From: Phallusia mammillata
Taxonomy: Eukaryota > Chordata > Ascidiacea > Phlebobranchia > Ascidiidae
Reading direction: 5' to 3'
NCBI GenBank assembly: GCA_003260075.1
Contig: QLIY01000503.1
Span: 52,369 to 116,368 of the forward strand
Length of the DNA stretch: 64,000 bases
The translations under genes were made by a program, and so were the position numbers. Shown here in pieces: positions 13,901 to 28,900 of the stretch. The stretch's first letter is position 1. Each line of letters opens with the position of its first letter. The notes beneath the pieces were generated by a model. The model was not told where the DNA came from. It saw only the letters and a list, made by a program, of their open reading frames with translations, and did not search any database.

Positions 13901-16900
13901 AGCAGCTTTTATGCCAGCCATGTGAGCCTCCAGATCTCTGCAAAAAAACAGACACACTGATGCATTGTTGGTATGTTTTATGGAAGGAGAAGCGACATTG
14001 GTATGCTTACTGCAAGGGAAACAAAGTTTGCAAAAACACTTGATCTGCTGATAAACTGTACAAAAGCATTTTTGTCAGGTTAAATTAATATGGTCACCAT
14101 GTAAAAATATTTCCAGAAATCAAGCATAAAGTCATCTATGATTAGTTTTTTTTTTAGTTAAGTAACGTTCACATTGGACAATGAACATCTATGCCTCTGT
14201 GTGGAACCCACATATAACAATTACACTATAGGTAAAGGTAAAAAAATAAACAATTTAACAGTATCTATATATTCAATTTTAAATTTGATCATCCAAAAAC
14301 CAAAGATATAAAGTAAGTAAACATTTGGTACAGGCCAATACTGCTGGCTCAGTTCAGCCCATCCCTAGTGAACATTGTACTAACGGGAATTTTAAGGGGG
14401 GGGGGGTCTATGATTTGTTTTTGTTTTTGTTAAGTACCGTTCTGATTGGACAATGAACATCTGTGCCTTTGTGTGAAACCCGTATATAATAATTACACTT
14501 TAGGTAAAGGTAAAAAATATACAATTACACAATGCCTTTTTTTCAATTTTCAATTTGATCATCCAAAAATGAAAGACATAAAGTCAGTAAACATTAGGTA
14601 CAGGCCAATACTGCTGTCTCAGTTCAGCCCATCCCTAGTGAACATTGTACTAACGGGAATTTTAAGGAAACCAATGTTGCTTTTCCTGCAGGAGAAAGTT
14701 TCGTCGGGTAATCGTCTCCAACAGCTAAACATCCGACTGAAATCCACACAGTTTCCGGGGGGGGGGCTATGAGGACCGTTATACAACAAACAATCTGCCG
14801 GCAAAGCTGAAAATATAAAACATATTATAACTGTTGTGCTTGTTTTGTTTTTTTATAAAAACATGAATATGTATATACATATGAGTGTTTGAACTGAACA
14901 GTATCAGGTCCACCAATAAGCAACATGGTAATCGATGATTACTGCTTGTGTAATTAAACAGTGAAGAACACAAAAATATTTCCATTTTTGTCTAAATACA
15001 TATAGATATATATGTGGGGACGCCAAGACCTGGGCAATTTTGATTGATTGATAGATATATATATATATATATATATGTATATGTATGTAGGGGGGGGGGT
15101 TGCAGGAGAAAGTTTTGTTGGATAATCGTCTCCAACAGCTAAACATCCGACTGAAATCCACACAGTTTCCAAACACTTCTCAGAATGAGGACCGTTATAC
15201 AACAAACAATCTGCCGGCAAAGCTGAAAAAATAAAACATATTATTAACTGTTGTGCTTGTTTTTTTTTATAAAATCATGAATATGAATATACATATGAGT
15301 GTTTGAACTGAACAGTATCAGGTCCTCCAATAAGCAACATGGTAATCGATGATTACTGCTTGTGTAATTAAACAGGGGGGGGGGTGTATTAAACTTAATT
15401 AGGTTAATCCAGATCTTGCCTAATTCAGACAAAATTCGAGGGACAAATGACTTGTAATCTGGAGAACAAATTAACATCATTTAATCTGGATCTTTGCCTA
15501 ATCCGGACATCCCTGTTTTTCATTGCCTGATTTTTTGTTTGAAAAGTGCTTTAAAATTTAGCATTTCACTTTTACTAACCAAGGATTAGCAACAAGTGTT
15601 ACCTGTTGGAGATACAGTTACCGCTCACTTCATTAATCTTCATTTAAACAGTATTATTGTTGCACTCTCTACCAGGCAAATTAAATTGTAGAAACGCCAC
15701 TATACAAACAACCTCACCTGCACCAAAACAACTTTGCTGTTTTAAAGTGTCTCCAGCATCTGCATCTGTTTTAACTGCCTCCATGTGGGCATAAAGAGCT
15801 CTGCAAGTGTTTAGACAAAAAAAGTAAAAATAGTTATTCCAAACCGTAGCTTTCAGTACACTTAAAACAGTCTGTGTTTTTCGTTATGCAATGAAATATC
15901 GATTTCACCTATATAATGGCATTCTCAGTTCTTATTTAAACAGATTCCAAAATATTTATTCTTTTAATTTCCTTAATATGACAAATTTCGAAGTGCAATA
16001 TGTTTCTTATTTATTGAAAGTGAATCAAACAAAAGCGGCAAAGCAACAAAGTTAAAACTTAAAAGGATTTAAGTAGTAAGCTTACCAGCATAAGCAAGAA
16101 CAATCATTAATTTTTTGAAGAAGAGATCTCAATCTTTTTTGCCGCGAGACTAGGTCAAGTTAAATTCAGACAAACATGTGGCATAAACACAGTGGTTCCT
16201 AGCCTTTATCTACTAATTCTTCATTTACCAATTCAAAACAAACTCATTCCTAGGTAATAGACACTACACAGTTAATGCTAAAGCATACAAATATAACTAA
16301 AAAAGGTCTTTAATCAACTTCACAGGTCCTCTTACCACAGCTAAAGTATATATTTACAAACCACATGCATGAATTAAAGTAGATTCCCCCTTAAGTTTTA
16401 AAATTGCCCCCCAGTTTGGAACCATAAACTGGGGGGGGGGCAGAGATCTCAATCTTTTTTGCCGCGAGACTAGGTTAATTTAAATTCAGACAAAAGTGTG
16501 GCATAAACACAGTGGTTCCTAGCCTTTATCTACTAATTCTTCATCTAACAGTTCAAAACAAACTCATTCCTACGTAATAGACCCTACACAGTAAATGCTA
16601 AAGCATACAAAGATCACTAAAAAAGGTCTTTTATCAACTTCACAGGTCCTCTTACCAGAGCTAAAGTATATATTTACAAACCACATGCACGAATTAAAGT
16701 AAATTCCCCCTTAAGTTTTAAAATTGCCCCCCAGTTTGGAACCATAAACTGCATAAACACTTTAATTTACAAAATATAGTCCCGGAAAGACTCCTGTCGT
16801 GGGTTCGAATCCCACCGCAGGCTACATTTTTCTAGCCTACGCCTTGCCATATGGTGGTGAATGCTTGGTGACCGGCTGATTCGGTATAACGCCTTTAATG

Positions 16901-19900
16901 GGCCTCGCATACTGTGATTTACAAAATACAGTAACACAGATGTTCTGAAAGGCCCTAATCTTCATCTGATCAGTGCATGGCACTTCAACATGACAAAATT
17001 TAAACCACTTTACTGTGCAATGTATGAGAAAGCATATACTGACCTGTAATCCATCGCAGCAAGTGCATCACTTTCAGCTGTAGTGAGTTTGTCAGGAAAT
17101 TGTGTTCCTGACGGCAAGCACCCAACCAGATTCCAAACGACTTTTAAACAATCAAGTGAATGAGGTCCAAAGTATGTCGGGCAGTCGGTGGGCAATGCTG
17201 TACAAAGCAAAACAAAGGGGGGGGGGGTGGCCCTGGCGTACTGTCATTTACAAAATATAGTAACGCAGACGTTCTGAAACACCCTAATCTTCATCTGATC
17301 AGTGCATTTCACTTCAACATGACAAAATTTAAACCACTTTACTGTGCTAGTTATGAAGAAACCATACACTGACCTGTAATCCATCGCAGCAAGTGCATCA
17401 CTTTCAGCTGTAGTAAGTTTGTCAGGAAATTGTGTTCCCGATGGCAAACATCCAGCCAGATTCCACACGACTTTCAAACAATCAAGTGAATGAGGTCCAA
17501 AGTATGTTGGGCAGTCGGTGGGCAAAGCTGTACACAGTAAAACGAACACACATGATACAGAATATATGCAACTCTGAATTATTGCAAATCCAAATCATTT
17601 TTGTGTGACAAATAGAAAATGTAACATCAAGTGGGGTGAAAGCGTAAAGTGCCACATTAAAGTCTAAGAAATACTTTGCAAGTTGTAAGAAAAAAACTCT
17701 TTTGCATCTGTTGTGTTTCTTTGTATTGTTCGCTCGAAGAGTAAAATAGCGTGAATGACACTTAAACGAAACAAGCATTTACAGCTTGGATAATTGCCAG
17801 TTTATATAGCACACACAAAGAGTAATCACTACAAGCAAAAAAGTAATGAATGCAGCACAATTAGCGAAACATTGTGATTGTGGAATGCGGGAACCCGATT
17901 CACTGCCTTAAGGAAAGTACCACAACAGTATCAAAGAACTGAGTAATAAACAAACAAAAAAAAGAAAAATGTGATATTTCTCACTTGTTCCAAAGCATTT
18001 AAGCTGAGCAGCATCTGTTCCTGCATCTGCATCAGATTTTATTGCTTGCATGGCTGCTAACAGATCTCTGAACGACAAATAAAATGGCAAACTTTAGCAT
18101 CTGAGACATACACAGTTACTGAAAACTAGCAAAAAATGAAATTGATAAAAGCTTTGAGCCAGGATATTATCAGGGAACAGATACATTTAAATCAGTGGTT
18201 CTCAAACTTTTTTATTGTCGGGGCCAAATGGTAGGGGGGGGGGCATGATACAGAATATGTGCAACTCTGAATTATTGCAAATCCATATCATTTTTGCGTG
18301 ACAAATAAAAAATATAATTTCAAGTGGGCTGAGAGCATAATAGGGCACATTAAAGTCTAAGAAATAAGTTGCATCAAAGAACTTAGCAATAAACCGCAAT
18401 AAAGTATTATTATGAGTTAAGTTGAGTTTATTTCGTTTGGTAAAAGGACACATAGGAACAATCACCAAGTCGGAAATAGCAATGATCAAATAAAATATTT
18501 CTCACAAGTTCCAAAGCATTTAAGCTGAGCTGCATTTGTTCCTGCATCTGCATCAGATTTTATTGCTTGCATGGCTGCTAACAGGGGGGGGGGGGAACCC
18601 GATTCACTGCCTTAAGGAAAGTACCACAACAGTATCAAAGAACTGAGTAATAAACAAACAAAAAAAAGAAAAATGTGATATTTCTCACTTGTTCCAAAGC
18701 ATTTAAGCTGAGCAGCATCTGTTCCTGCATCTGCATCAGATTTTATTGCTTGCATGGCTGCTAACAGATCTCTGAACGACAAATAAAATGGCAAACTTTA
18801 GCATCTGAGACATACACAGTTATTGAAAACACTAAACAAAAACGAATAAGTTAGCAAAAAATGAAATTGATGAAAGCTTTGACCCAGGATATTATCAGGA
18901 AACAGATACATTAAAATCAAACATACCAGCTGAATTTAAAACTATAAATGAATGTTATAGCAAACATTCAACAATAACTGTCGTTATCATCAGCGCAAGG
19001 TTACAAAAAGCTTAAACCAGGGGTCTGCAACCTTTGAAGTGACACAATTTACGGGGGGGGGGATAAGTAGTTGGGAGTCATGCGGCCCTGAAAACTGAGT
19101 TTGAAAACCACTGATTTAAATCAAACATAGCAGCTGGATTAAAAGCTTGAATATGGTAAATAAATGTTATAGCAAACATTCAACAATAACTGTCATGATC
19201 ATTCAGTGCAAGGTTTAAAAAAGCTTAAACCAGGGGTCTGCAACCTTTGAAGTGACACAATTTACTTGTTATTTCCACATGGTAATAAAATTGTGTTGAT
19301 ATCAATAGTAAACAGATTTGTGCATTTACGCTGGATTTTAGACTATTGAATGATAAAAATTGAAAAACAAGCAATGTATCAGTTTAAATTAGTACTTAAA
19401 TACAAACATGCAAATCGTTTGGCATTTACACAGTCAAAATTGAATGTATTCACTAAATCAAAGCTCTTTGGTAGCTGGGTTTAGTTTATTCGCATTGAAG
19501 ATAAGACAAAAATATGTAAAGCGCACATAAAGATTATTGCATGTGGAAAGACGGAAGGATTGTTCGGGTTAAGGGGGGGGGGTGCACTGAAGATGATACA
19601 AAAAAATATGTAATGTGAACATAAAGATTATTGCATGTGGAAAGACGGAAGGATTGTTCGGGTTAAGTGTAGCTAGGGCACTTACAGTAAAACTTGGTAC
19701 TTTACATTTAGAGTACTCACACATATATCATTGAAGACAGAGTTGCAGCTGCCGATGATGAAAGTTTGTCAGGATATTCATCACCCGCTGGTAAACATCT
19801 AACTGATCCCCAAACAGTTTTCAAACAGGCAATAGAATGAGGACCACTATAAGTTGGACATTCAGTCGGTAACGCTGCAAAATAATTTAAGTTAATCCAC

Positions 19901-22900
19901 AAATGTTTCTCAAAACTGTTTTGCATCAAAATAACCATTTATAAGACTTAATGAAAGGTTGAAATAAAAGAGGAAAACAGGTTTTGTATGACATGGAGTG
20001 GTTGTAGGTTTTACAGTACCGAGTACCCAACATCCGATTCTACAGCTGTGGCAGACCTAAGGTGCTGAAAAACTGTATTACATGGTGGTTGAGTCTTAGT
20101 CTGCCGTTAAACAACTTACAGATGATGATTTTTAATTAAACACAACAAAAATGGATGGCGTTGTTGACCTGCCTAGTAAAACTGCACACTTTAAACGTTT
20201 TTATAAAAATAAATAGAAATACTGCTTTGTTGTTGTAATTATTGTGTAGGAATTTAATCTTCCTAATTTTCTGCCACTGCCTAAAACTGCCTTTCATGCT
20301 TTGTGTATGAAATAAATAAAAGTGAAACCACCCACTGGTCTGTTTTAATAAACTTACCGAAACCAAAGCAGTTTTGTTGTTGTACCGAGTTTCCGGCGTC
20401 TGCATCTGCCCTAACCATTTCCAATGTACTGTATAGGGTTCTGTGTTTTATAACAAAATATTTGATTTCAGGTTTCCCTTTTTTACATTAAAGACTGCAG
20501 AGCTACTACATTGAACTTAAACAGAAAAATTCTGGTCAATCAAAACTTCTTGTGGTGTACTGAAATAGTTAAAATGTATGATATGCTATGCAGATAACAT
20601 TGAATAAAACATGCAGAGATATCTAATTTACAAGCGTATATTCAGATAGTATAAAATATTTTTTCATGAAAGTCAGTAAATGATAAGTTGCAGACAGGCC
20701 ACACTGTTGGATGTATACACTAGGCCTGTGCTTCTCAACTTTTTTCGAAATGGTACACCCTTTTCACGTTTACACAAAAATTTGTACACCCCGGTCAAAA
20801 CATTATTCACCCTTGTAATACATTCACACTCTACGTATACTTGAGATACAGTTGCACACTCCAGTCAACCTGGTTCAAAATGTCAACCTGCCTATTGTAA
20901 TACCTGGTCATAGGTGTATTATATTTTGTATCTGGTACACCCCAGTAGACCCCATCAATGTGGTACACCCTGGAGTGTACGATACATGGTTGAAAAGCAC
21001 TGCTCTAGCCAATATGGCCTATCTCTTGTCACCAGCTGCACTAATGAGACCTTATAGGTGGAAACAGTGTGCACTGTCTGCAGCTTAAGAAATATTTTAT
21101 TAACTAAAATATTTTTTAAGTTAAATAACATACAATTTAAGAAGCAAAGTCTTCTGTAAATAAATAAATTGAGATACTATATATAGATGTTCCTTATTTG
21201 AACATCAGGCAAAATTCAACATTGACCTATATTCCAATGCAGCAAGGTTGTCAAAATCAGTAGTTGAGAGTTTACTGGGAAATTCAGCCCCAGCTGGCAA
21301 GCATCCAATAAGACCCCATACTATTTCCACGCATGCAAGTGAATGTGGTCCAAGATAGGTCGGGCATGCTGTCGGTAAAGCTGCAAAAAAGATCCCAGTG
21401 AAGTAAAGTGCACCTTTTACACAAGCAAGTCAGTTCATAAACTTCTGGTTGATGCTTTTGTGTACAAGTAATGAGCGGTTTGTGGAGTGTGTAACAGAGG
21501 GGTGCAGGAGCCAAAAGTGGATACATATCTAATTGGTTGCAAGATACATACATTAAAATAAATGAAATGGGGACAGTTTATCAATAAAGCCCTTCTGTTA
21601 GATATCTGGTGATTGAAATCGATCTAAAAAATAACATGTTTAATAGTAACAACACATGATTTTTATATTACAAGTCAGTTAAAGAACGCATCCACCTAAT
21701 AAACTTATCCTTTACATCTAAATAGAAATACTGGTCCTAGTAGTTCTAATTAGAGATGGGATGATACCAGGTTTTGAAGCGAGTACCGATACCGAGTACC
21801 ACATGTATATACCTTCGATACCGAGTACGTTGTCCGTATTCTTATGGTGCAAATCGACCTTTGGTACTCGCATGTTGGTATCGAAAATTGAGACAAAATA
21901 TTTCGATACCGAGTACGAGTATCGATACCACTGAAATCGTTCGATACCATGTACCGGGTACTCGTCCCATCACTAGTTCTAATTGACTGTACAGTGGAGT
22001 TAGAAACATATATACAGTATAGCTATCTAGTCAGTTTAAAACTATATTACATCATCACGGAGCAGAGCTAAAAATAAGTGCGNTTGTCCGTATTCTTATG
22101 GTGCAAATTGACCTTTGGTACTCGCATGTTGGTATCGAAAATTGAGACAAAATATTTTGATACTGAGTACGAGTATCGATACCACTGAAAGGGGGGGGGG
22201 TCTAATTGACTGTACAGTGGAGTTAGAAACATATATACAGTATAGCTATCTAGTCAGTTTAAAACTATATTACATCATCACGGAGCAGAGCTAAAAATAA
22301 GTGCGCCCAAAACTTTACACAACCTTATTGCTGTTTATCTCCACCACATTTTAAAAGTATAACATAGAAAACATACTCATTCCAAAACATTCAAGCTGTG
22401 CGGATCCTGTCCCAGCATCAGCATCAGTTTTTATAGCTTGCAATTGTGCCTCCAGAGCTCTACAAAATAAAATATAAAGTGGATTTTTCAAAAGATGAAA
22501 GCTGTGTTCAAACAAGGCTGTGAAATTAGTGACAAAACTATTTTATATGATATAAGGGATAGGAAATAATGGTAACAAATACGGTTTTAAAAATTGTTAA
22601 AAACAACACAGTTTTAATGTTATAGCATTATAAAACATTACAATGCAGCTTTTATACAAACAAGACATATTTTCCTACACCCACCCCTGTAATCACAGTA
22701 GCACTAAAAGACTAAACAAAACATTTTTTTCGGTTTTTGGACCATTTCCTAACGAAACACATTTGGTAGGATCATTTAACAAAATAAATACACAATACTT
22801 ACGGGTATGGTATTACAGACAAATTTGCCCGTTCAGCAGATGATAGTTTATCTGGATAACTGTCACCAGCTGGTAAACATCCAATAGCGCCCCAGATTGC

Positions 22901-25900
22901 TTTCAGACAGTCAATAGAGTGGGGACCATTATAAGTAGGACAATCAGCTGGTAACGCTGAAAATGAAGTTGGTTGTAAGAAAGATCTTATTTCAGGGTTT
23001 CAGAGCAATTTTAGTTTATAAATTCCATGACTTTTCCAAAACTTTTTAAGAAACAACAACAGATTTCCATAACCTTAATTGAAAAAAATCGAACAATTCC
23101 CCTAGTAAAACTAGTATAGAGACTTTAGTGTATGCAGCCAATTTACCATACTTGCAACACATATACATATATTACACTATTAAGTCCCTATCACTGGCAT
23201 TTTCAAAGTGAAACAGGTGCCAAATTCCATACTTATTCAAGAACTTTTGCAAAAGTTGTTTTTTTTTTCAAAACTTTTCAAGGCCTTAAAATATGAATTT
23301 CAATTCCATAACTTTTCCAGGTTTTCCATACCCGAGGGAACCCTGTTATTTGCAGGAGTCAAATCAGCTACTCACCAGCTCCAAAGCAATTTTGTTGCTG
23401 GACTAAATCTCCACTATCTGCGTCAGTCTTAATTGTCTCCATTCCCGAAAACACAGAGCTGAAAAAAACATACGTAGCGGGATCAAAGCGGTTTTTAAAC
23501 TGGGTGCCTGGTGACCCACAGGATGCACCATACCAGTCAAATGGATTTACGAAGAAAGTTGTACAAGTTGAAGTAATTTGGAGTGTTTGTATGATAATGT
23601 GTGTACCACCAGTTTACAACAATTTCATGTCCTTGAAATTTTTTTCTATTCATATTAGATTTTTTAGCTAAACATTTTCGTTTGTTGTCTGCAAACCTGC
23701 TGAAATACCTTTTAATTATTTCATCAATCACAAGGGAGAATGAAAACAAAAATATGTGGGTTAAAGTGTTCACAAACAAGTTTGAATTTTCTGCCAGGTG
23801 CAAGAAATTAAAGGCGCTTCAATTTGAAATATGCACCAAGCAAGTGAAGACCAATTGGCTTCAATTTTGCTTTATTTTCATGAATTTTAGTTTGAGTTGA
23901 AATTTGATCAAGTTGTTTCTTTGCAAGATGAAACAACAGCAAACAAAGCTGATTCCAATAAAAAGGTGTTTGAATATTTCAATAGTTAGTGAATAAAAAA
24001 AAAATTAAAGAAAACATGAGTATCAAGGTTTGGTAACTTATGGTTGACAACAAAACTCTACTTCAAAATGAGAAATAATTCATGCAGATGGTTAAGTATC
24101 AACACTCACTCATAATCCAATGCTGCAAGAACTGCACGTTCTGTGGTGGTCAGTTTGGCAGGAAACTTGTGTCCAGATGGTAAACATCCAACCAAGCCCC
24201 AAATCACTTCCAAACAGAGATCAGAATGTGGTCCATAGTAATTTGGACATTCCGTTGGCAAAGCTGTGTGAGTACAATTACACAATTAGACACATTGCGT
24301 TTGTTATTTTCAGGGCTTACAATAATTCAGAATTGTAAGCAAGCCCAAACCTGAAAGTATAGGCCCGAAGCTCTGCTCAAATCGTTTTTAAAAAGCCTGT
24401 TTATGCCCGAAAGTTTGATTGACAAGCCTATACTAAAGAAGACATACACAATGGACAACAACAGACAAAGGCCTAAACCAGTCAGTTTAGGGCTGTTGGG
24501 CATAAGGCAGTGGTTCTCAAACTTTTTTTTGTTGCGACACCCCTGGAAAAGCTTTCTGGACTTGTGACGCACCAGCAAATAAAAGTTAATACGGAAACCT
24601 ATTTAAAGTTGTGTTTTTTGATACAACAATAAAACGAAATGGAACTATTCTGCGACGCCCTAGAAAAGGGGGGGGGGGTAATAAAATTACACAATTAAGC
24701 GCATACATGTGTTGTTATTTTCAGGGCTTAACATAATATAGAGTTGTAAGCAAGCCTAATATTCGAGCCTAAACCAGAAAGCATAAATAAGCACAAAGCC
24801 CAGGACCAAATCGTTTTTAAGAAGCTTGTTTATCCCCCAAAAGTTTGATTGACAGGCCTATAATATAGAACACATACACAATGGGCAGTAATAGACAATG
24901 GAAGACGTAAACATGACAGTTAGGGACGTTGGGCATGAGGTTATATCTTGCAACCAGGCCTGAATCATGCCCGCTTGTTTAAAGAAACAAAGTCAGAACC
25001 CGATCTGAAAAGCTGGACTGACTTAACTCTGGTATAATCTAACTCCTTGCATCAAAAACCAACAGTTTTGAAAACTAGCTTTTGTCACATAATTTAGGAT
25101 CTTAATTTTGTTACAGAGTACATATACTACTTTATATATGGCACTGAATGCTCCTCATAGTTGAGGTGATGCTATAAAACACATGAAAACTTTAACATAG
25201 CAAAGCCTATGTTCTTGGCAGATTTGTTTGGCAATCCAGAAGGTTTGCCGAAACTAGTAGCAAGAAAAATCCAGCTTTTATTTTTTATTGCCGGAAAAAG
25301 TATGTCAGTTATAATCCAGCTTTATTTTTACTGGTATGTTACAAATGTTAAACAACATAAATTTGCAAAATAAACACCAAATATTTACATTTCCCAACGC
25401 ATGCAAGTTGAGCAGCAACTGTCCCAGTGTCAGCATCAGCTTTTGTGGCTTCCATCTGAGCCTTCAAGTCACTACACACAATACTAGCATCATAAACGCT
25501 CGGTAAGAAATGGAGAACATTCAGAGGCATGTTGAATTTTCAACATAAAAAGTAACCCAAACTCACAGATTAGATTAACATTTGCTTGAAAACTTCAAAC
25601 ACGTTTAGTCAAAATTAGGCAGGCTAGTATGTTTAGACATGCTTGAAAAAACATGACACTAAATATAAACAAAGAGTCCTTAACCAATGGTGCTGCGTCA
25701 TTAAGATCTGCAAGGCCTATTTTTAAGTGGAGCATTGTTAAATAAAGACAATTGAAAAAGATATATAGAGTAAACCTTAGTTAAACCAGATCTTCCTAGG
25801 CTAACAAGTACAAATGATTTGCAATGTGGCATGGCTTTAACTAGTCGATATCGGTTAATTAAAAGTTTTTGGTACGAACAGGTCCACAGTACTTGAGGTT

Positions 25901-28900
25901 TAGTGTATTTGCCACATACAAAAAATACGGATTTGTTAAATAGGATAAATTTCACACCTGTATGTTAGTGCAGCTAATGTTGCCTGTTCAGTGGATGTTA
26001 GCTTGTCAGGATATTCATCGCCCGCTGGTAAACACCCAACCGAGATCCAAACAGTTTTCAAACAGGCAATAGAATGAGGACCATGATATGTTGGACAATC
26101 GGCCGGTAATGCTGCAATTATGAACATAGTTTGTGACAGTCCAAATAAGGTTTTAGCTTCATATCAAAGACTTACCAATTCCAAAACAGTTTTGCTGTTC
26201 GATCAAATCACCACCATCCGCGTCTGTTTTAGTTTTCTCCATTTCAGCATAAGCAGACCTACAGAAATATATTTTACAGTGCGCAAATGTGGCTTCGAGA
26301 GGACCACAACAGTAAAGACTTCAAATCAGTATGACATAAGACATAGCAAACCATAGGGTTAAGTAATTTTATTTTTGAAGAAAGGGCGGCAGTAATAGAG
26401 AGCTGTCCAAAACAATAACTAGGCTTCATACAAAAAAGTTCTTCTAAAACATTAAAATTAAAGTACTTGATTCGCTTTGTTCTTAATCCTGGTAAACGGA
26501 TTCAGGGAATCACTCCCTGTTCTATTGCCATTGTTGCAACGATTTCCTCCTTTCATTATATATATCATGAGTTGGGAAATGTTTAAGTGACATGTGTTTT
26601 TTCTTTGCCTATTACGGTACTATCTTTTCAGCGTTTTTCTTATCTTTCATTGCATGTTCAGTCAGTTTAGTCTGCTGGGCTTTCAGTTGAGGATAGATCG
26701 TGTTTGTGAAGGAACTATTAGCTTTTTATAATTTGAATCCATTTAATTACTCTCTATAGACACTGAAGATGCTTTTTAGTGAAATTAATTTGTTTTTATA
26801 ACACTGTCAACTGAATTTAACCTGGAAATAAACATTTCCCAACTTGTGACTTAATTCGCTTTATGTAGTTGATTTGTATTTAACACAATTTTGCCACCTG
26901 TAGTCCATTGCAGCAACTGTATCAAAATCAGCTGTAGAAAGCTTGTCAGGATAAGCATTTCCTGCTGGTAAACATCCCACAAGACCCCAGATAACTTTCA
27001 AACAATCAGCAGTATGTGGTCCACCATAGGTAGGGCAATCCGTGGGTAAAGCTGAAAAGCGAAAAAAAAATTAAATTCAACAAAATGCAACCAGTGTAAA
27101 ATTTAAATATAGTTGCTTGAAGTGATGAGGCCAACTTTTTGCGGTTTTAAAATCTTTAACAAAAAAATAGAAAAAGCACCATATACAAAAAACTACTGTG
27201 AAAAACAACTGTTTAGAATAAATTTGCTGTCATCAGTGTAACAGCAGTAGTTTGACAGCTGGAATATTTTTGTTGGACAGTGGGCAACATAAAATTTCTA
27301 GTCTCATTTGTCACGCTTCGGCCTTAATGCAACAAATTTGCTCTTTAAATTATCCATCAAAATTTAGCTGATGTAAAGGACAGCCTTTGACAAAAATCAT
27401 TTATTTATGTCGGTCATGCAAAGAGCCATAAGAGGAAGTTTGCGCCCCCTAGGGGGCAGTGACGAAAACACTTTAAGGCCACTTTGAGAGGCACTTGATA
27501 CACTGATATTATATTTCCTTTAATACTAGTATTTACCTATTCCAAAGCATTTAAGCTGAGCAGCATCTGTTCCAGCGTCAGCATCAGTTTTTATGCTGGT
27601 CATATGAGCTTCCAAATCACTTTAAATGTGAAACAGTTATGACATACTTTTACACTTAATCTGAAGGAATGATTGTGCAAGATTAAAACACAGAACACAT
27701 TCCCTGTGCTTTCCAGTTGAACAATGGAACGAGCAAAAATGTTCGAAAAATCGACATAATAATGAAATATTAACAGTGAGACAGGGGGGGGGGTTTAAAA
27801 CACAGAACACATTCCCTGTGCTTTCCAGTTGAACAATGGAAAGAGCAAAAATGTTCGAAAAATCGACACAATAATGAAATATTAACAGTGAGACAACTAC
27901 AGTACTGTTGATGGTGATGCCATTTTTTGTACATCCTTTATTTAACCACGAACATTTAAGCTAGAACAATGGCCAATAGCAAAATAAATTCAAAAAATAA
28001 CATGCATGAAATGCATGACATTTGAGGATTTAAGTAAATAAATAAATAAATCTGATGTTGCCATATTCAAACAAAAAGAAGGCCAAGTTTGCCCCATAGG
28101 CCTGATGTTGTGCACTACTGCCTTGGTTATACAATACAGTTCAGTATAAGCCAAATTATGTAAATATAATCATTTCTGCCAAAGTACTGGTGTATATACA
28201 ATACATCGTTCAGACGTTTCAAAAATCTCTGTTGACATCATCAGTGTAGGTTGTCACTCAAGCTGTAGAACACGGTATATAAAGCACTTAGGAAAAACGG
28301 TGAATGTCAGGTGTGTGAAGTGACCTCACATACGATAACAGGGAACTGGCGTTTAGAACATGGGCGTTGACAAAAAGATAAGGACCGAAGATATAGGTCA
28401 GGTGTAGAGCATGGAAACTGTGTCGATGTTGAGCTCGGGGTCATGCTTTTGAATTCGAGGACTTTTACTTTGGCAGTAATGTTTATGATTAAATTACTTT
28501 TCCGTGTATAGTGCTCCTATATATATATATATTACAAGTCCGTGTATAGTGCTCCTATATATATATATATATATATATATATGTAAATCTGGTTGGAGCA
28601 CAAAAATGTGTCATGTCTGAATCTAGATTTTGCAGACAAGCAACTAACGTGTATGTAAGAATGCTCAGCGTTGCAACAGCAGTAGATGTAAGATTGGGAG
28701 GATTCTCACTTCCCTCTGGCAAACATCCAACTAAACTCCACACAGTTTGCAGACAGATANCGAAGATATGGGTCAGGTGTTAAACAGACGCAAGAGCATG
28801 GAAAGTCTGTCGATGTTGAGCTCGGGGTCATGCTTTTGAATTCGAGGACTTTTACTTTGGCAGTAATGTTTATGATTAAATTACTTTTTAAGTCCGTGTA

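Larger units (their letters stand above)
932..24263 (-). repeat. Older, irregular module region (M31-M44)
   Basis: Fourteen modules downstream of the three higher-order units. They do not form a fourth full ten-module unit. M31, M32, M33, M34 look like slots 1, 2, 9, 10. B exons alternate between a Q-Q-Q-N-C type and an A-Q-L-x-C type from M31 to M38, which points to an older two-module repeat. Confidence 0.65.

Noticed and set aside
16783..16830. A tRNA gene
   Set aside because: Only the T-arm is convincing; no D-arm, anticodon arm or matching acceptor stem precedes it. SINE is the better call.
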